A stretch of DNA of 64,000 nucleotides from Edaphochlamys debaryana (taxonomy: Eukaryota > Chlorophyta > Chlorophyceae > Chlamydomonadales): assembly GCA_016858145.1 (NCBI GenBank), contig JAEHOE010000036.1:682001-746000 (forward strand), read 5' to 3'. The notes below the pieces were generated by a model, which saw only the letters and a program-made list of their open reading frames with translations, had not been told where the DNA came from and searched no databases. Below are positions 23,002 to 35,600 of this stretch, one piece after another. Position 1 is the first letter of the stretch. Every line of letters starts with the position of its first letter. The position numbers were made by a program, and so were the translations under genes.

Positions 23002-26000
23002 TCATTGGCACTGCAGCGCCCTCCGCCCTCCGCCCGCCAGCAGGCGGCACAGCGCCCGCCGCGCCGGCCGCAGCCGCCAGCCCACGTGCTGCGCCCACCA
23101 GGCGCCCGCCGCCTCGGTCCACGTGGGGGCGGGCTGCAGCAGGCCCACGTAGCGCCCCGCCCAGCCCTCCCTGCGAGGGTTGGGAAGCGAAACGAGGGGC
23201 CAGGTCCACACACTCTCAGCGGGAGCGTTCGCTACCGCTGCAGGAACCTCGCCCGTTGAAGGCACCAGCCATCAACTCCCGTACGTCCGCACACAGCAAC
23301 ACGCACCTGTACCGCTCCCTCAGCGGCAGCGGCGGCGGCAGCGGGTGCATCCCCGCCAGCGGCCGCAGGGGCGCCTCCCCGCCCCCCCGCATCCGCCCGT
23401 CCGCGTAGGCCCCGAACCAGGGGGCGCACGCCAGCCGCCGCTGCGCCGCCCAGGCCCCCCGCTCGGCTGTGGCCAGCAGGCTGCGGCGGGTGTGTGTGTG
23501 TGTGGGGGGGGGGGGTTGGGGGGGGGTGAAGTGCGGAGTCAGCGAGGGAGCTTGGGAGCGGGGTAGGGCTCCATCGACAGCTCTCTGCGAGTGTAGACGT
23601 GACCAGCCTTTCCAACATCGATGTTCCTTGCTTCCTTACGGTATACAGACAGTCCCTACAGGCGTGCAGCCCCGCACCTGGCCGCAGAGACGTTGGTCGC
23701 TGGGGCCGCGCCCTGCGCCCCCCCCTCCGCGCCCCCCCGCAGCTCCGCCCAGCGCCGGGTCCAGCCCCGCTCGAAGGACGCCGGCAGGTCCAGGGCCCAG
23801 GCCTCCTGGTCGGCCCGCAGGAAGAGCGGCTGGCCTGGGGGAGGGGGTAGGGGAGGGGGCACGTGGGGGTGGAAGAGACGGGCCAAGCGAGGGTGAGTGG
23901 GGTGATAGCCTGGGGCAGAGGAGCGAGAATCGGAAACAACGCAGCACAAGCCGCAGGGATAAGGCACGAGAGGCCGGCAGTGGGCAAGCGCAGAGGCGGG
24001 TGGTGCCGCACCCCCCGCAGCGCCCTGCACCCCTACCCTCGCCACCCTACACAAGGCGTTGGGGGGGGGACACCGCCGCCTGAAACCCTGCAAGGCTGCT
24101 CCTACCCCCTTCCCCCCCTCTCCCCCCCTCACCCTCCGTGTCCAGCAGCACAGTGGCGGTGGCCAGGAACTCGGTGCGGCAGGCGCCCCGGCCCCAGGGC
24201 CCCGCAAGCCAGGCGCCCGGGCCCATGGGGGCGCACAGGCGCACCTGCAGTCCCGCGCCCGCGGGGGGCAGCGCCTGCGTCCACACCCGGCCCCCCACCG
24301 CCAGCAGACCGTACGGCAGCAGCTGCGCCTCGCCCTGTGGGGATGCAAAGGGATGCAACGGGATGCAACGGGAACGAGAGGCGGCACCAACGAAGGCGGA
24401 GAGCACCCACTCCCGGACAGCATCCGCGGACCGCACCCCGGGCTGGAGTGCCCACTCCTCTTGCTCCCCACTCCCTTGCACCTCCCCCTTTGTGCCCCCT
24501 CCCCAGCACTCACGGGCGCCACTGCGCCGCCCAGCAGCGGCCCCCAGTGCGCCCCGTGCCGGGACAGCCACGCAGCCGCCACCAGGCCCTTCCAGTGCCT
24601 GGGGTGGGGGGGCGGGGCCAGGAGGGCTGCGTGGGTAGCGCCCGCAGCTCTCTGCACGCCAAATCCCATCTGCACCTTCCAAGCCAAACTCTAAGGACCT
24701 GGGACAGCTAAACCCTCTGTACAACTGCCTTGACCCCGCTGCGCACATCTGGCCCCCACCGTGCTCCACCCCACCCCCCTCTCCTCCCCCGCCCCACCTG
24801 GACTTGTCCACCAGCACCACGCCCCCCTGCAGCGCCGCCGGGGGCCGCTGCGAGCGCAGCACGCCCAGCGCGTGCTGAGCCCCGGGCGCGGGCGCCGCGG
24901 CCCACAGGTCGGTCCACGCCAGGGCCCCGAGGGCGGCGTAGGGGGCGGAGGCGAGGAGGGGCGTGGGGTCGCGGAGGGGGAGCATGTGGGGGGCCAGGAG
25001 GAGCACCTGGGGGCAGCCGGGGAGGAGGAGAGGTGGACAGGAGGGGTCCGGGGAAGGGGCGACGGGAGGCGGAAGGGGCTGTGCTCGAGAAGACCCTCGC
25101 AAATGCCTTGAGCCTTGAGTGCCAAACCCTCAAAGCCCAGGGCAGCCCAGCAGCTCCCTGCGCCCCTGGACTCCCTGCCCCCGCCCCCTCACCTCTTTGA
25201 AGCTGCTCAGCAGCGCCGCCACCACCTCCAGACCCCCCGCCACTCCGCCCCCGCCGTAGGCCCCTCCTCCGCCTCCGCCGCCTGGCTCCCCACCGCCCTG
25301 CCGCCCCCCGCGCCCCGCCCCCGCGGCCCCCGGCGCCACCCGCACCACCGCCCCCCGCGCCCGCAGCGCCCGCTCCGCCCCCCGCCCCGGGTGGAGGCCC
25401 TCGGGGAACCACACCTCCACCGGCAGGGCGCAGCCTGGGGGGGGGAGACGAGGGGGCGGGGGCGGGGTTGGTTGGGTCAGGGCTCCGCGGGTGCAGGTGT
25501 ATTGGCCGGATGCTTGCTGGCCTGGAGTGGTGAGGTGTGGGTGAGGCTGTGAAGGGCTTGACCCCCAGCTTGGCGGGTTTGGCGCATGGCAGCCCCCGGG
25601 GGTGCTGCTCACCCGTGCCCCTCAGCAGGTGCAGGCTGGTCCAGGCGGCCGTCAGCTCCCTCCGCCCCCCGCCCAGCAGCACCACCCCCCGGCCGCGGAA
25701 CAGGGGCCAGGGGGGGTGGGGCGGGGCGGGGGGCGGGGCCGGCGGCGCGGGCGGGAGCGGGGGCTCGGGTGGGGGCGCGGGCGGTAGGGCCGGCGGCCGC
25801 GGAGGTGAGGGCGGGGGTGTGGGAGACGAGGGGGGCTTGGCGGCCGCCCGGCCCCCGCCCCACAGCCCCGCCAGGGCCCTGACCGCACCCCGGCCTCCGT
25901 CCCACCCACCAGCCCACTGTATCCGTGCTCTCCCCTGGTCCAGTAACCACCCCACGGCTGCTCCTTGGGTATGGGACCCTGTGGCCCCGCCCGCTGCAGC

Positions 26001-27649
26001 CCCCGCCTCCCCCTGCTCCTCCCGCCTCGCAGCGCTCCCCAGCCGCCGGCCCCCGGCTGACGCCCCCTCGAGGCCCTGAGCCGAGGCCCCGACCTCCACA
26101 CGCCCCGCCCCCCCGCCGGGGTCAGGATCCAGCTGCGGGTCTTGTTCCAGATCCAGATCCGGATCAGCGTTGCGGTTCGAGTGCGGGTAGGGCGGCGCTG
26201 CCGCCAGGAAGCTCATGAGGCTCTCCCCCATCTGCCGTACGGCGGCGGCGGGCAGGTGGCCCCCCTCCGCCACCCAGTCGCTCCGCAGCGTGCGGGGGGG
26301 CGGCAGGGGCACGGAGGGCGGGATGGCTGCGGGCGGCAGCGGGTGGGCGGGCCGGGTGGGAGTACCAGTAAGGCGTGGTCAGTAAAACCCGGGAGGGACG
26401 CCCACTCGGCAAGCCGGTGCGAGCTGCGCCTGCATGCACCTCTCCACGTGTGCGGCAGCGCCGGGAGCACCCGTACACACGCCTCCGTTTCCCCAAAGCC
26501 AAACGGTGATAGCACCCGCGCACGCGTCGTTGTTCCAAAGTCCATGCGCTTGGTCGCACGCCCCCCCCCCCCCGCACCGTGCAGAGCCATGGCCGCCTCC
26601 ACTCGGGCCCACAGCGACGCCGCCTGCCGGTCCAGCCCCGCCACGTCCCACCGCCGCCGCTCCGCCTGCTCCGCCCCTGCCCCGGCCGCTGTTAGGCCTC
26701 CGTCACCGCCCGGCCCAGGGCCTAAGGCCTCGGTCGCGTTGGGCCCGAGGTGGGCCTGGGCTTGGGCTTGGTCCCGCAGCCTGGGCCTGGGCCCGCACGT
26801 GAGCGGCTCGGGGAGGGGCTGCGCGGGGGAGGGGTCGTGTGCCAGTGCGGCGCACCGCTCCCGGCAGCGGAAGCGGTGGGCGCCGCAGGTCATTCTGGGG
26901 CGGCAGGGGGGGCATGCGGCAGGGGGGTGGGGGGCGCAGAATCGTGTCGGTGGACGGTGTAACGTGGGGCGCCTGGAGGCATCTACCTCCCGGCGGGAGC
27001 ACCAGCTTTCAAGCTGCTAGGCTGCTTCAGGGCTCGGGGGTATACGGAGGGGCGCCCTTGCCTCTTGGCCTCTGCCTCTTCTTCACAGCCAACTTCCCGA
27101 TTCTCACTCTCCCCTGGGGGGTACGACCCGGGCCCAGCCTGCGGACTGCCGAGGCCCGGGCTGATGGCGCTCACCTGGCCACGCTCACGTTGCCCTCGCA
27201 CACGCAGTAGCCCGAGGCACCGCGGACCTCGGCGTCGCAGTGCAGGTCTGCAAGAGGCGGGAGGCGGGAGGCGGGAAGAGGAAGCGGCGGCAGCGCTTGG
27301 ACTATGCGGACTGCGCACCCGTCCCGGGCCATAGCGGAGCGTCCGATCGGCAGGGATGGACTGCCTGCACCAGCGCACCTGCTGCCGGCTCTCGGGGGCC
27401 GAGGGGCGTGCAGGTGCCGGTGGCGAACCAGCGCACGCAGTCCGGGCCGGAGTGCAGCGAGACGAATCCGCTGACGCCCCGCCCGCGGGTGCCGACGATG
27501 GAGTGCAGCCACATGGCCATGAACCCGGCCACAGCAATGATCGCCAGCGGGAGGGCCAGGAACCGAGCGATGCGCTCAACACGTCGCTGCTGAGCTGAAG
27601 GTGGGGCTGGCGCAGGCGGCCTGCGCGCCGAGGAACGAGGGGCGAGCAT
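23002..27649 (-). CDS. Golgi alpha-mannosyltransferase-like type II membrane protein (MNN-type)
   Basis: Eleven exons on the minus strand: 27649-27379, 27247-27175, 26894-26578, 26326-25613, 25434-25193, 25006-24798, 24598-24514, 24334-24133, 23834-23678, 23480-23307 and 23170-23002, giving 870 residues. A basic N-terminus and one hydrophobic segment (about residues 30-48) indicate a type II membrane protein, as expected for Golgi glycosyltransferases. A Cys-rich stretch follows (CVRW, GYCVCEGNVSV, CGAHRFRCRERC), then a long Pro/Gly/Ala-rich linker. The catalytic part, from about residue 425, resembles the MNN-type putative mannosyltransferase family: GRGVVLLGGG, CALPVEVWFPEG, SFKEVLLLAPHM, WTDLW, VVLVDKSRHWKGL, LFLRADQEAWALDLP. 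The fungal relatives add alpha-1,2-mannose to N-glycan or wall mannans. The donor and acceptor here are unknown. A TATAAATA box lies about 70 nt upstream of the start. Confidence 0.75.
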
Positions 27650-27717
27650 GCCGACAGCTACGGTGCCGCTTCGCGGCTCGCGAGTTCTGCGCTACCGCAT
27701 CGCACCGATGCTTAACT

Positions 27718-27725
27718 TATTTATA
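27718..27725 (-). promoter_or_regulatory. TATAAATA box, mannosyltransferase gene
   Basis: The minus strand reads TATAAATA about 70 nt upstream of the ATG at 27649. It is a near-perfect TATA consensus in an otherwise GC-rich region, which makes it stand out. Confidence 0.65.
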
Positions 27726-28089
27726 TGTCTAGCAGACCTGGCAAACAGTGTTGTGAGATGTTGCGGTCGAACCGGCGTTGCCGGAACGGCACGGACCCCG
27801 CCTCTCCCAGCCCCGCCCCCAACCCCCCACTCAGCTGTAGCTGGCTGGCTAGCCCTCGGCTGAGCTGGCACCCCGCCGCCCGCCCCCATACTGCGCTGCA
27901 CACGACGGCAAAAGGAGCTTGGCACTTTATCGATACCACCTGCCTTGCCGGCGGGGCCTCGCGACAGATGCTGCCAGGGGACCTGAATTACCGTAAGCAG
28001 GGCACACGCGCAGAGGACGCATCTTGATGACCGGCGCGCATGCAGCCCTGGTCGGCCTTGAGGCGATGGCCGGGTCAGACGTGTCAAGG

Positions 28090-28094
28090 TTACA
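28090..28094 (-). terminator. TGTAA polyadenylation signal (SBDS)
   Basis: Plus TTACA gives TGTAA on the minus strand, about 340 nt past the SBDS stop codon. Confidence 0.55.
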
Positions 28095-28433
28095 AGTTCC
28101 AGCACTACCCGGGTCATATTCGGTCACGATCTCAAATCTCAACCTCAAAGCCGCTTGACGGCACCTTGCTGCTCGGGACACCTCCCGGCATGCCCACAAG
28201 CCACTGCCATCAGGAAGTCTGCAAGCCCTCATCACGAAGACGTGCGCATGCTATGCCTGAAGCCACCCTCCCAACGGTCTATGAATGCACATGCAAGTCA
28301 AAAGCCACCACCCCCGCGCCTCCTCGCCGCCCGGCCACGCCCCACCGACCCGTCCCCTCCCCCCCTCCACCCCCTCCCCCCCTCCACCCCCTCCCCCCCT
28401 CCCCCCCCTCTGTCGCCCTTCCGCCCCTTTCCT

Positions 28434-31148
28434 TCACGCCGCCGCCTTGCTCGCCGCCAGCGCCATGCGCCGCGCGTTGGCGAAGGCCCCCACCCGCTCC
28501 CCGCTGGGGTGGAAGAACACCGCATCCACCGTGTCGCCGCGGGACCGCAGCTCCACGGTCCACCCGGGCTGGGGGCGGGGGGGGGGGTCGGGGGGCGGGG
28601 GGGAGTGGGGTGGGGGTGGGAGGGGCGGGGCAGGGACCGTGCGTGGGGCGCTGGGTGCAGGTGGCAGGGCGAGGGCTGATCAAGGGGGCAGCGCATGCGC
28701 CCGGCCACGGAACCTTCCTCTTACCCACCCCTCCCCAGCGAGTCTTAACCCGCCCTGCCCTCCCCTCCCCTCCCCCCCCACCTGCAGTGTGTCCAGCTCC
28801 GCGAACCGCTCCCGCCGCGACGCGTGCTCCTCGGGCAGCGCCGACACGGGCCCGCGGGCGTACACCACCGCGCCCCCGCCCCCCGCCGCCCCCGCCTCGC
28901 GCCGCGAGGACGCCCCCGGAACCGCCACGGGTGCCCGCCCGGCCGCCGCCGCCGCCACTGCGGGAGACGGTCAAGAGGGAGAGAACGAGGTGAGGTCGGC
29001 GGAGGTCAACTTGACGGGAAAACACAGGCCCCTCTCCTCATGGCCCCCATCCTCCGCCTAGCCCTTCCCCTCCTGTCTTGCGCCAGCCAGCCACCACCCG
29101 CGATTGCACGCACCGTTCGCCTCCGACCCTGGCCCTGGCCCCGCCGCCGGCACTGCCGCCGGCGCTGCCGCCGGTGCGGGTGCGGGCGCGGGTGCCGCCC
29201 CCCGCCCGGTGCTCCCCTGCGTGGCCGCCCCCCAGGTGGCGAACTCCTCCGCTGTGGCTCCGTCCGCCATGACCGCCAGGGACAGCACCTCCAGCCGCCC
29301 AGCGCCCCGGCAGGTGGTCTGGGAGGGGGGCGGTGAGCGGGGAGGACGGCGGGGGTCAGGCGGGGGGCGGAGGGGGGAGGTCGCGTCGAGGAAGGCAGCC
29401 CAAGTGCTCCCCCACCCCACGGCCCGCGGGTGCCTTTTGCGAGTGCGTCCGTGCCGCCTTCGTCCGATGCGCGTTCCCCTCCACGCCGCCCCTCTCCGTC
29501 CACTTCTCCCTCTTCTCCCGCCTTCCCCAAACCCCCCCCAACCCTACACCCCCCCACCCCACCCCACCTGCATGAACGTGTGTAGCTCCCGGAACACGCC
29601 CGGCTCCACCTGGGGGGGGGGGGGGTTGCGAGGGGTGGGGGGTGGGGGGCGGAGGGTGCGAGGCAGTAGGAGAGGGGACCGACGCGGCTGGACAGCAAGG
29701 GCGGGCCGCGCGTGGAGAACGCGTGCTGGAGCAACCCATCCCGCCTCCCAGGTGCGTCCCAGCAGGTAACCACGTCCGGTGCTCCACACAAGCAGCCCCG
29801 GACCCCTTCCCCTTACCTCCTCCCCCCCGCAAGCTACGCTTCCCTGGCGCAGGCGACGCAAATCCCCAACCCCTCCCCCCTCCCCCCCACCTGCGCCACC
29901 ACGGTGGTGGTCCCCCCCGCCCCCACGTCCAGGGACTGCACCGCCCCCGCCTCCCGCCCCAGCAGCTGCTCCAGCTCCTGGGGGGAGGGGGTGGGTGGGG
30001 TGGGTGGGGGGGTGAGTGAGTGAGTGTAGCCTCACACACATGGAGTGGGTGTCAAGTCAGGGGCGGGGCGAGCAGCGGGTGGTGGCAGGGGAGCGGTCGC
30101 TCTGAGTCCAATGCAGGGGCAGGCTTCCCACGAGCTCCACCCAGTGCCACCTTGGAACGGCGGTCCCCCCCCCCACCTGCGCTGCCTCCGCCGGCACGGA
30201 CAGGCGCAGGCGCATGCGGGCCCGCTCGATGGGGAACTGCTCCCGGAGGAGGGGCAGGGCCTGGGGGCAAGGGGGATGCCGGGTGGGGTGGGTGGGTGAG
30301 GCGGGGGCGGAAAGCGGGTCACGACAACAGGGCCTACAGGGTTTACACCACACTGCCGGCCGGCCGAGGAAGTGAGGACAAGGCCTGGTGCAAAACCCCA
30401 CATCTAACACCTGCTGCTAAACCCCCTCCCCCCTCCCTCAACCCCTCCCTTACCCTCCCCCCCCACCTCGAAGGCCTGCTGCTTGGCGCTCTTCTTGGGG
30501 TCCAGGTTGAAGTGGATGTCCCGCAGCGCCCGCTCCAGCATGGACAGCGTGTAGGGGCGGTTGGTGTCGGGGTTGACGCACTTTTCGACCAGCACACCCG
30601 CCACGTCCTTGAATAAGTGTTCGTACTCGGCTTTTCGCTCCTTGTCCGAAACCTGGGTGCGGAAGGTGTGTGGAGCGGGGAAGGTGGGGATCGCGGAGGC
30701 GGGTGGGTGGCGCGGGAGCAGGTCGTGGAGGTGCCTGGCAGCGCTGCTCGACAGCACGCGCACCCCTGCCCTGCCCCTGCCCCCCCAAGCCTTGTGCCCT
30801 GTGCCCTCCCCCCTCCCTCCCCCCCCCTCTGTTCCCACCTGCAGGTCGCCCTTTGACAGGATCTCGTGGCAGATGGCCGCCTGGTCAGTGGTGCCGAACG
30901 CCTCCTGCGGGCAGGGGCCAAGGCAGGCAGCCGGCCGTCAACACCAGCAGCCAGGCGGTCTGGAGTGTCGGGCTGTCCTCCACGTCCCTTGCCCCTCCCT
31001 TCGCAGGAGTGGAAGTCCTCCAAAGACGAGACAGGTCCCAACTCCCACGCCCGTCCCGCTCGAGGTGCTCCCTTCTACACACATCCGCATTCTCATCCCT
31101 ACCTCCTCCCTTCACGTTCAGCCCCTCCCCCTCCCCCTCCCCTTCCCC

Positions 31149-31185
<37 letters not shown>

Positions 31186-32226
31186 CCCCCCCCCTCCCCT
31201 CCCCCTCCCCCTCCCCCTCCCCCTTCCCCCCCACCTGCAGCTCCTTGTCCTTGGCCACCACCCCCTTGCCCACGTTGTGGAAGATGGTGGTGGTCTGGAG
31301 CACCTCGTCCAGGTCCCGCTCGCTGGGGGAGGGTGGGTGGGTTTGGGGGGTTGAGGGGGTTGAGTGGTCAAGGTGAGCTAGGCGCGCGCCATCCAACCCC
31401 TAAGCCCCCGCCCCCTCCGCCCCCCTCACATGCCGCTGCGCCAGTCCCCGACTTTGTTCTTGTAGCAGGCGATCTCGAACCGCTCCCCGTGCTTCTTCAG
31501 CCGCACCACGGCGATGTTGGTCAGCCGCTTCTGGCCTGGGGCGGGGGTTACGAGGGGCCAGGGTTGTGTGTGGAGGAGCATGGGTAGCGGGGCAGCCGGG
31601 GCGAAGGCAGGGTCTGCCGGCTGCCGAGGGCTGGCCCGGGCCGCTGGGAGGCCCGTCTGGGGTCGGGGCTGGAGCTGGGCCCCGGGCTGTGGAGGGCCCG
31701 ACACGGGGGTGCTGCCAGACGTCCGCAGCGCCTTCCCCCGAGGCCGTGGGCCCTGGACCGCGCAGCTCCTGGAGCCACCCCCCCTTGGCTCCTTTCCTCG
31801 AGGTAACCGTGTGCCGCAGCCCCCCCGGGCGCCGTCCCAGGTGGCGCGGGTCGTGGGCCGGTCGAGAATCGCGTCGGGGTCGGGGTCGGGGCCGTGCCGG
31901 CCGAGCCCGACCCTCCACACCTCCATTGCAGAGGCCCCAATTGAGGCGCCATATTGCATTCTCGCCCAAGGTATGGACGTGCGCCGCTGTGCTGAAGCCA
32001 ACTCGGGCCGGCTTCTACCAGAAGCATCGGGGCCGAGCTTCGGCTAACGCTTCCCAGCAGCCTCAAACGGGTCGTAGACTGCTGACATTAGTATGCTCGC
32101 AACGCTGGCCGCGTCCCGGGGCCGTGTCGCCCGGAAAGCTGCCATGCGCCGACGGCCCGTGTCGGATGCCAAACCCTGGCCACTCCGTCCCTTCTCACCG
32201 ACGGGTTGAAACACGCCTTTACTCAT
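28434..32226 (-). CDS. SBDS: SBDS ribosome maturation protein with C-terminal extension
   Basis: Eleven exons on the minus strand: 32226-32199, 31535-31430, 31322-31235, 30904-30839, 30652-30467, 30260-30177, 29977-29891, 29609-29568, 29318-29114, 28957-28782 and 28568-28434, giving 400 residues. SBDS works with the GTPase EFL1 to release eIF6 from nascent 60S subunits. The family signatures are clear: [20 protein letters not shown], then [74 protein letters not shown] and [14 protein letters not shown], ending with the third domain [19 protein letters not shown]. The core is about 250 residues. An extra tail of about 150 residues follows, with Ala/Pro repeats and a last block, [20 protein letters not shown]. 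Plants also carry C-terminal extensions, but I see no zinc-finger cysteines here. Exon 1 is only 28 nt. Intron 3 begins with a very long poly-G tract on the sense strand. Confidence 0.93.
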
Positions 32227-32617
32227 TGTGCTTTGCTACGCAGAGATACCCTGATAGGTGCTCCAGGAAAGAACGGGGTATGTGCCGCACCGACAGGAGC
32301 TCTAGCTTGCGTCGTGCGTTCAACTATACTCCTGCTTTGATTGATAAAGCTGCGAACGCATAATAGCGATGTGCCCACCGCGCGGACTTGGGGCTCATTC
32401 GGGCCGATGCAGGCATTTGGCGGGAGTGGGATCGCCAGCGCCCAGGCCACTGCCCGCACCGCGCGTGAGGGGCCCAACTACTACTGTACAAAGATTAGTG
32501 ACAGGATTGGGTATAACGTTGAGCTGTGAGCGCGGCATTGAGTTCCAGCTGGGCAGAGCTGTCGCCTCGCGAGCTCACGCGGGCGCTTAGCCGCGACCGC
32601 CCAGCCACACAACGACC
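32227..32617. promoter_or_regulatory. Head-to-head promoter region, SBDS and POLA2
   Basis: Only 391 bp separate the start codons of SBDS (minus) and the DNA polymerase alpha B subunit (plus). The centre is relatively AT-rich (about 32318-32355) within GC-rich flanks. Coordinated expression of two growth-linked genes is plausible but inferred. Confidence 0.55.
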
Positions 32618-35600
32618 ATGGCTGCGACGGGAAATGTTCAGGCGTTTGAGCACGCCTTCACGTCAAAGAAGTTCAGGCTGAACGATGCCTCGCTCCCAGC
32701 TCGGGCGCAGCAGCTCGCGCAGAAGCTGCACATCACTCCGGACACCTTGGTCAGCCAGTATGACAGCTATGCTATTGTCAAGTGAGCGCCACGGCAAGCC
32801 GCGCCCGCGGCACTTTGAACTTCCTGCTCTCGTCTCCCCTCGGTCTCGCCCCACCCATCCCCCTGCCCCCTCCCTCTTCACACACCCCCCTAACCCCCGC
32901 CCCTCCCCCGCCCCTCCCACCCCGTTCCCTCTTTCCCCTCCAGCGACTGGGACGACATGCTGGTGACCGCCAACCGGCTGCGCCAGGTGGCCGAGTACCT
33001 GGAGGCGGAGCAGCGCAAGGAGAACGCGCGGCCGCGGGCGGCGGGGGCGGGCGCGGGGGCCCCCGGCGGCGGCTTCCGGGGCCTGCCCCAGGCCAGCAGG
33101 CCCACCTGGGAGGAGTGAGTCATGCAGGGGAGGGGGGGGCTGAGGGGGGGGGCAGGAGGGACGGAGGGAGCGGGTGGGGGGAAGCAGCAGCCCCATCTCG
33201 GATCAGAGCGGGGCAGCGCAGTTGGGCTGGAGGCCTGGGCGTGTGGCGCCCACCACAACCGACCGAACGCTTCCCTGTTGGTCTCCTACGTTTCGTCCCT
33301 TCAACCGCCCTCTTCCCCACACCTCGTTCCCCACCCCCCATGCAACAGCCTGCCCGACAAGCTGGACTACACCACCCCCGCCGCCAAGCGCCAGGCGCTG
33401 GACCCGGCGGCCCTCAACCCGGGCTCGGCACCGGGGGCCGGGGGGGGCGCCCGGACCGCCTCCGCCGCCAAGGGGGGCCCCGGCCAGGGCCCCGGCGGCC
33501 CGCAGGCCGGCAGGGCGCCCGCGGGCACGCCCCAGCCCCCGGCGGCGCCCTCGACGCAGCGGCCGGGCGTGTGGGCCACGCCCACGCAGGGCCCCGCCGC
33601 CACCCCCTCGGCCCCCGCCACCGCCTTCGCGCAGCGGACCAACGTGCGTGGGGGGGGGGAGGGAAAGCGAGGCGTGTAGAAGCGGGGGCGCCTGATGGGC
33701 ATACCGGCAGCTCAGGCCTCAGGGCCGGTCAGCGCTATCAAGCAGAGGAAGCCCTGGGTGTGGCCAGAGGGGGCCTGCGCTTCGCTGTGCAGCGCCATGG
33801 GATCGCTGCGACGCCAGGGGCTTTCTAAACCTCTTGGCAAGCGTCATGCCTCCTGCTTCACGCCCGACCCCCTCCCGTCCGGCCCCTTCCCATGGCCCCC
33901 GCAGAAGGGCCAGGTGGTGGCCTCCCTGAACGAGCACCTGCCGCTGCGCCCCGCCCCCGTCGCTGCCGCCGGGCCCGTGGCGGTGCGGCCGCTGGGGCAG
34001 CCCCCCCTGGTGGCGGGGGAGGGGGGCGAGGGGCTGTTCATGATGGAGCTGCTGGAGAACAAGGTGGGGGGGGAGAGAAGGGGGAGAGAAGGGGGAGGGA
34101 GGGAGGGGGTACTCGTTTGACAAGTTCGAGAGCGAAGGGAGAAGGGGTTCGGCCGTAGGGCGGGGGGCAGGGAGGGGGGGCAAGACGTGTTGTCACCGGG
34201 GCCCAGGGAAATGGACGGTGAGAGTGAAACGGGGGGCGGGGCGGGGCGATCGGGGAGTGGCCTGGCGTCAACGCGGAGTTCAAGTCGTGCGGTCTTCCTC
34301 CCTGTTCGCGGAAATCCCCCCTTTCAGGTCCACGCCCTGGACGAGCGCATCCTGGACTTCGCGGACGCCCTCACAGCCGCAACCGCCGTCACCTGCGCCG
34401 CCGCCTCCGCCGCCCCTGCTGCCGCCGACACGGCCCCTCCCGCCGGGTCCGGCACGCCCGCGCCCTCGTCCACCCCCGTCCCGCCCCCCACGTGCACGCC
34501 CCCGCCCGTCGCCACGCCGCCGCCCGGCGGCGCCCACACGCCCGGTGGCGTGCCGCCGGCCGCCGTCACCCCCGGCCCCGCCTTCAGCGCCGCCGTGGGC
34601 CCCGCCCAGCCGCTGCAGCAGTCTGTTGCTGACGTGTCCCACGAGCCCGTGTGGGTTGCGGGGCGGGTGCTGGCGGAGGCTGAGGGCGCCCCCCTCAACC
34701 CCGAGTCGCTGCTGCTGGAGGGCTGCCGGGAGGCCAGCGGGGGGGCGCGCGTGCGGCTCAACGTGTCCGGCCTGCCCGCCTTCAGGTGAGGGGGGCGCGG
34801 GGGAGGGAGGGGATGCGGAGGGAGGACGGGCGGAGGGGCGTGGGCGGAGCAGCGGGTCCAGGTGCTCCGGTGCAGAGGGGCGGGGCGTGCGGGTTTGCAG
34901 TAGAGCTTCCTGCCCACTCCGCGCCTCGATCGATCCTGCCTAAGGGCGCCCTCCTCACTAGGCTCCTGCCCCCTCGCCCTCTCCCCCCTGCTTCCCTCCC
35001 TCAACCCCGCCCCCCCCCCCAGGGTGTTCCCGGGCCAGTCCGTGTGTGCCTACGGCCTCAACCCCACCGGCCACGCATTCATCGCCCAGCGCCTAGTCAC
35101 GCACGTGCCGCCGCCGCCGCCCGCCGCCGCTGACGTGGCGCCCGCCGCCCGCTCCGGCGGCCTGTCCATGGTGGTGGCGGCGGGGCCGTACGCGCTGTCC
35201 GAGGATCTGTCGTACTCCCCCCTGGACGAGCTGCTGGCCCACTGCACCGGTGAGCACGACCAGGCTTTGCGTTGAAGCCCATGGGTTGGTACCGGCAGTC
35301 CTCTCGCCCCACACTTGCATCCCCCCCTCACTCCTCCCTCTCCACCATCCGCCTCTCCAACCCGCCCCTTCACCCCCCTTCACCCCTCCCTCCTCCCCCC
35401 CTCCCCCCCAGCCCACCCCCCCGACGTGCTGCTCCTGCTGGGCCCCTTCGTGGACGCCGAGGCCCCCGGCCTGGCCCGGGGCGCGGGGGGGCGCACGGCG
35501 GAGGCCCTGCTGCGGGACGAGGTGCTGCCCCGCCTGGCGGCCTGGAGGGGGCGGCACCCCGCCGCGGCCCTGGCGCTCATGCCGGCGGTGCGGGACGCCA

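Larger units (their letters stand above)
27650..28433. other. Intergenic, mannosyltransferase promoter and SBDS 3' flank
   Basis: This holds the TATA box of the mannosyltransferase gene and the polyadenylation signal of SBDS. No supported gene lies between. Confidence 0.6.

Noticed and set aside
24708..26312. 534-residue minus-strand open frame in the mannosyltransferase locus
   Set aside because: Only its first part (to 25613) is exon. The rest reads through introns and changes frame relative to the conserved catalytic motifs.
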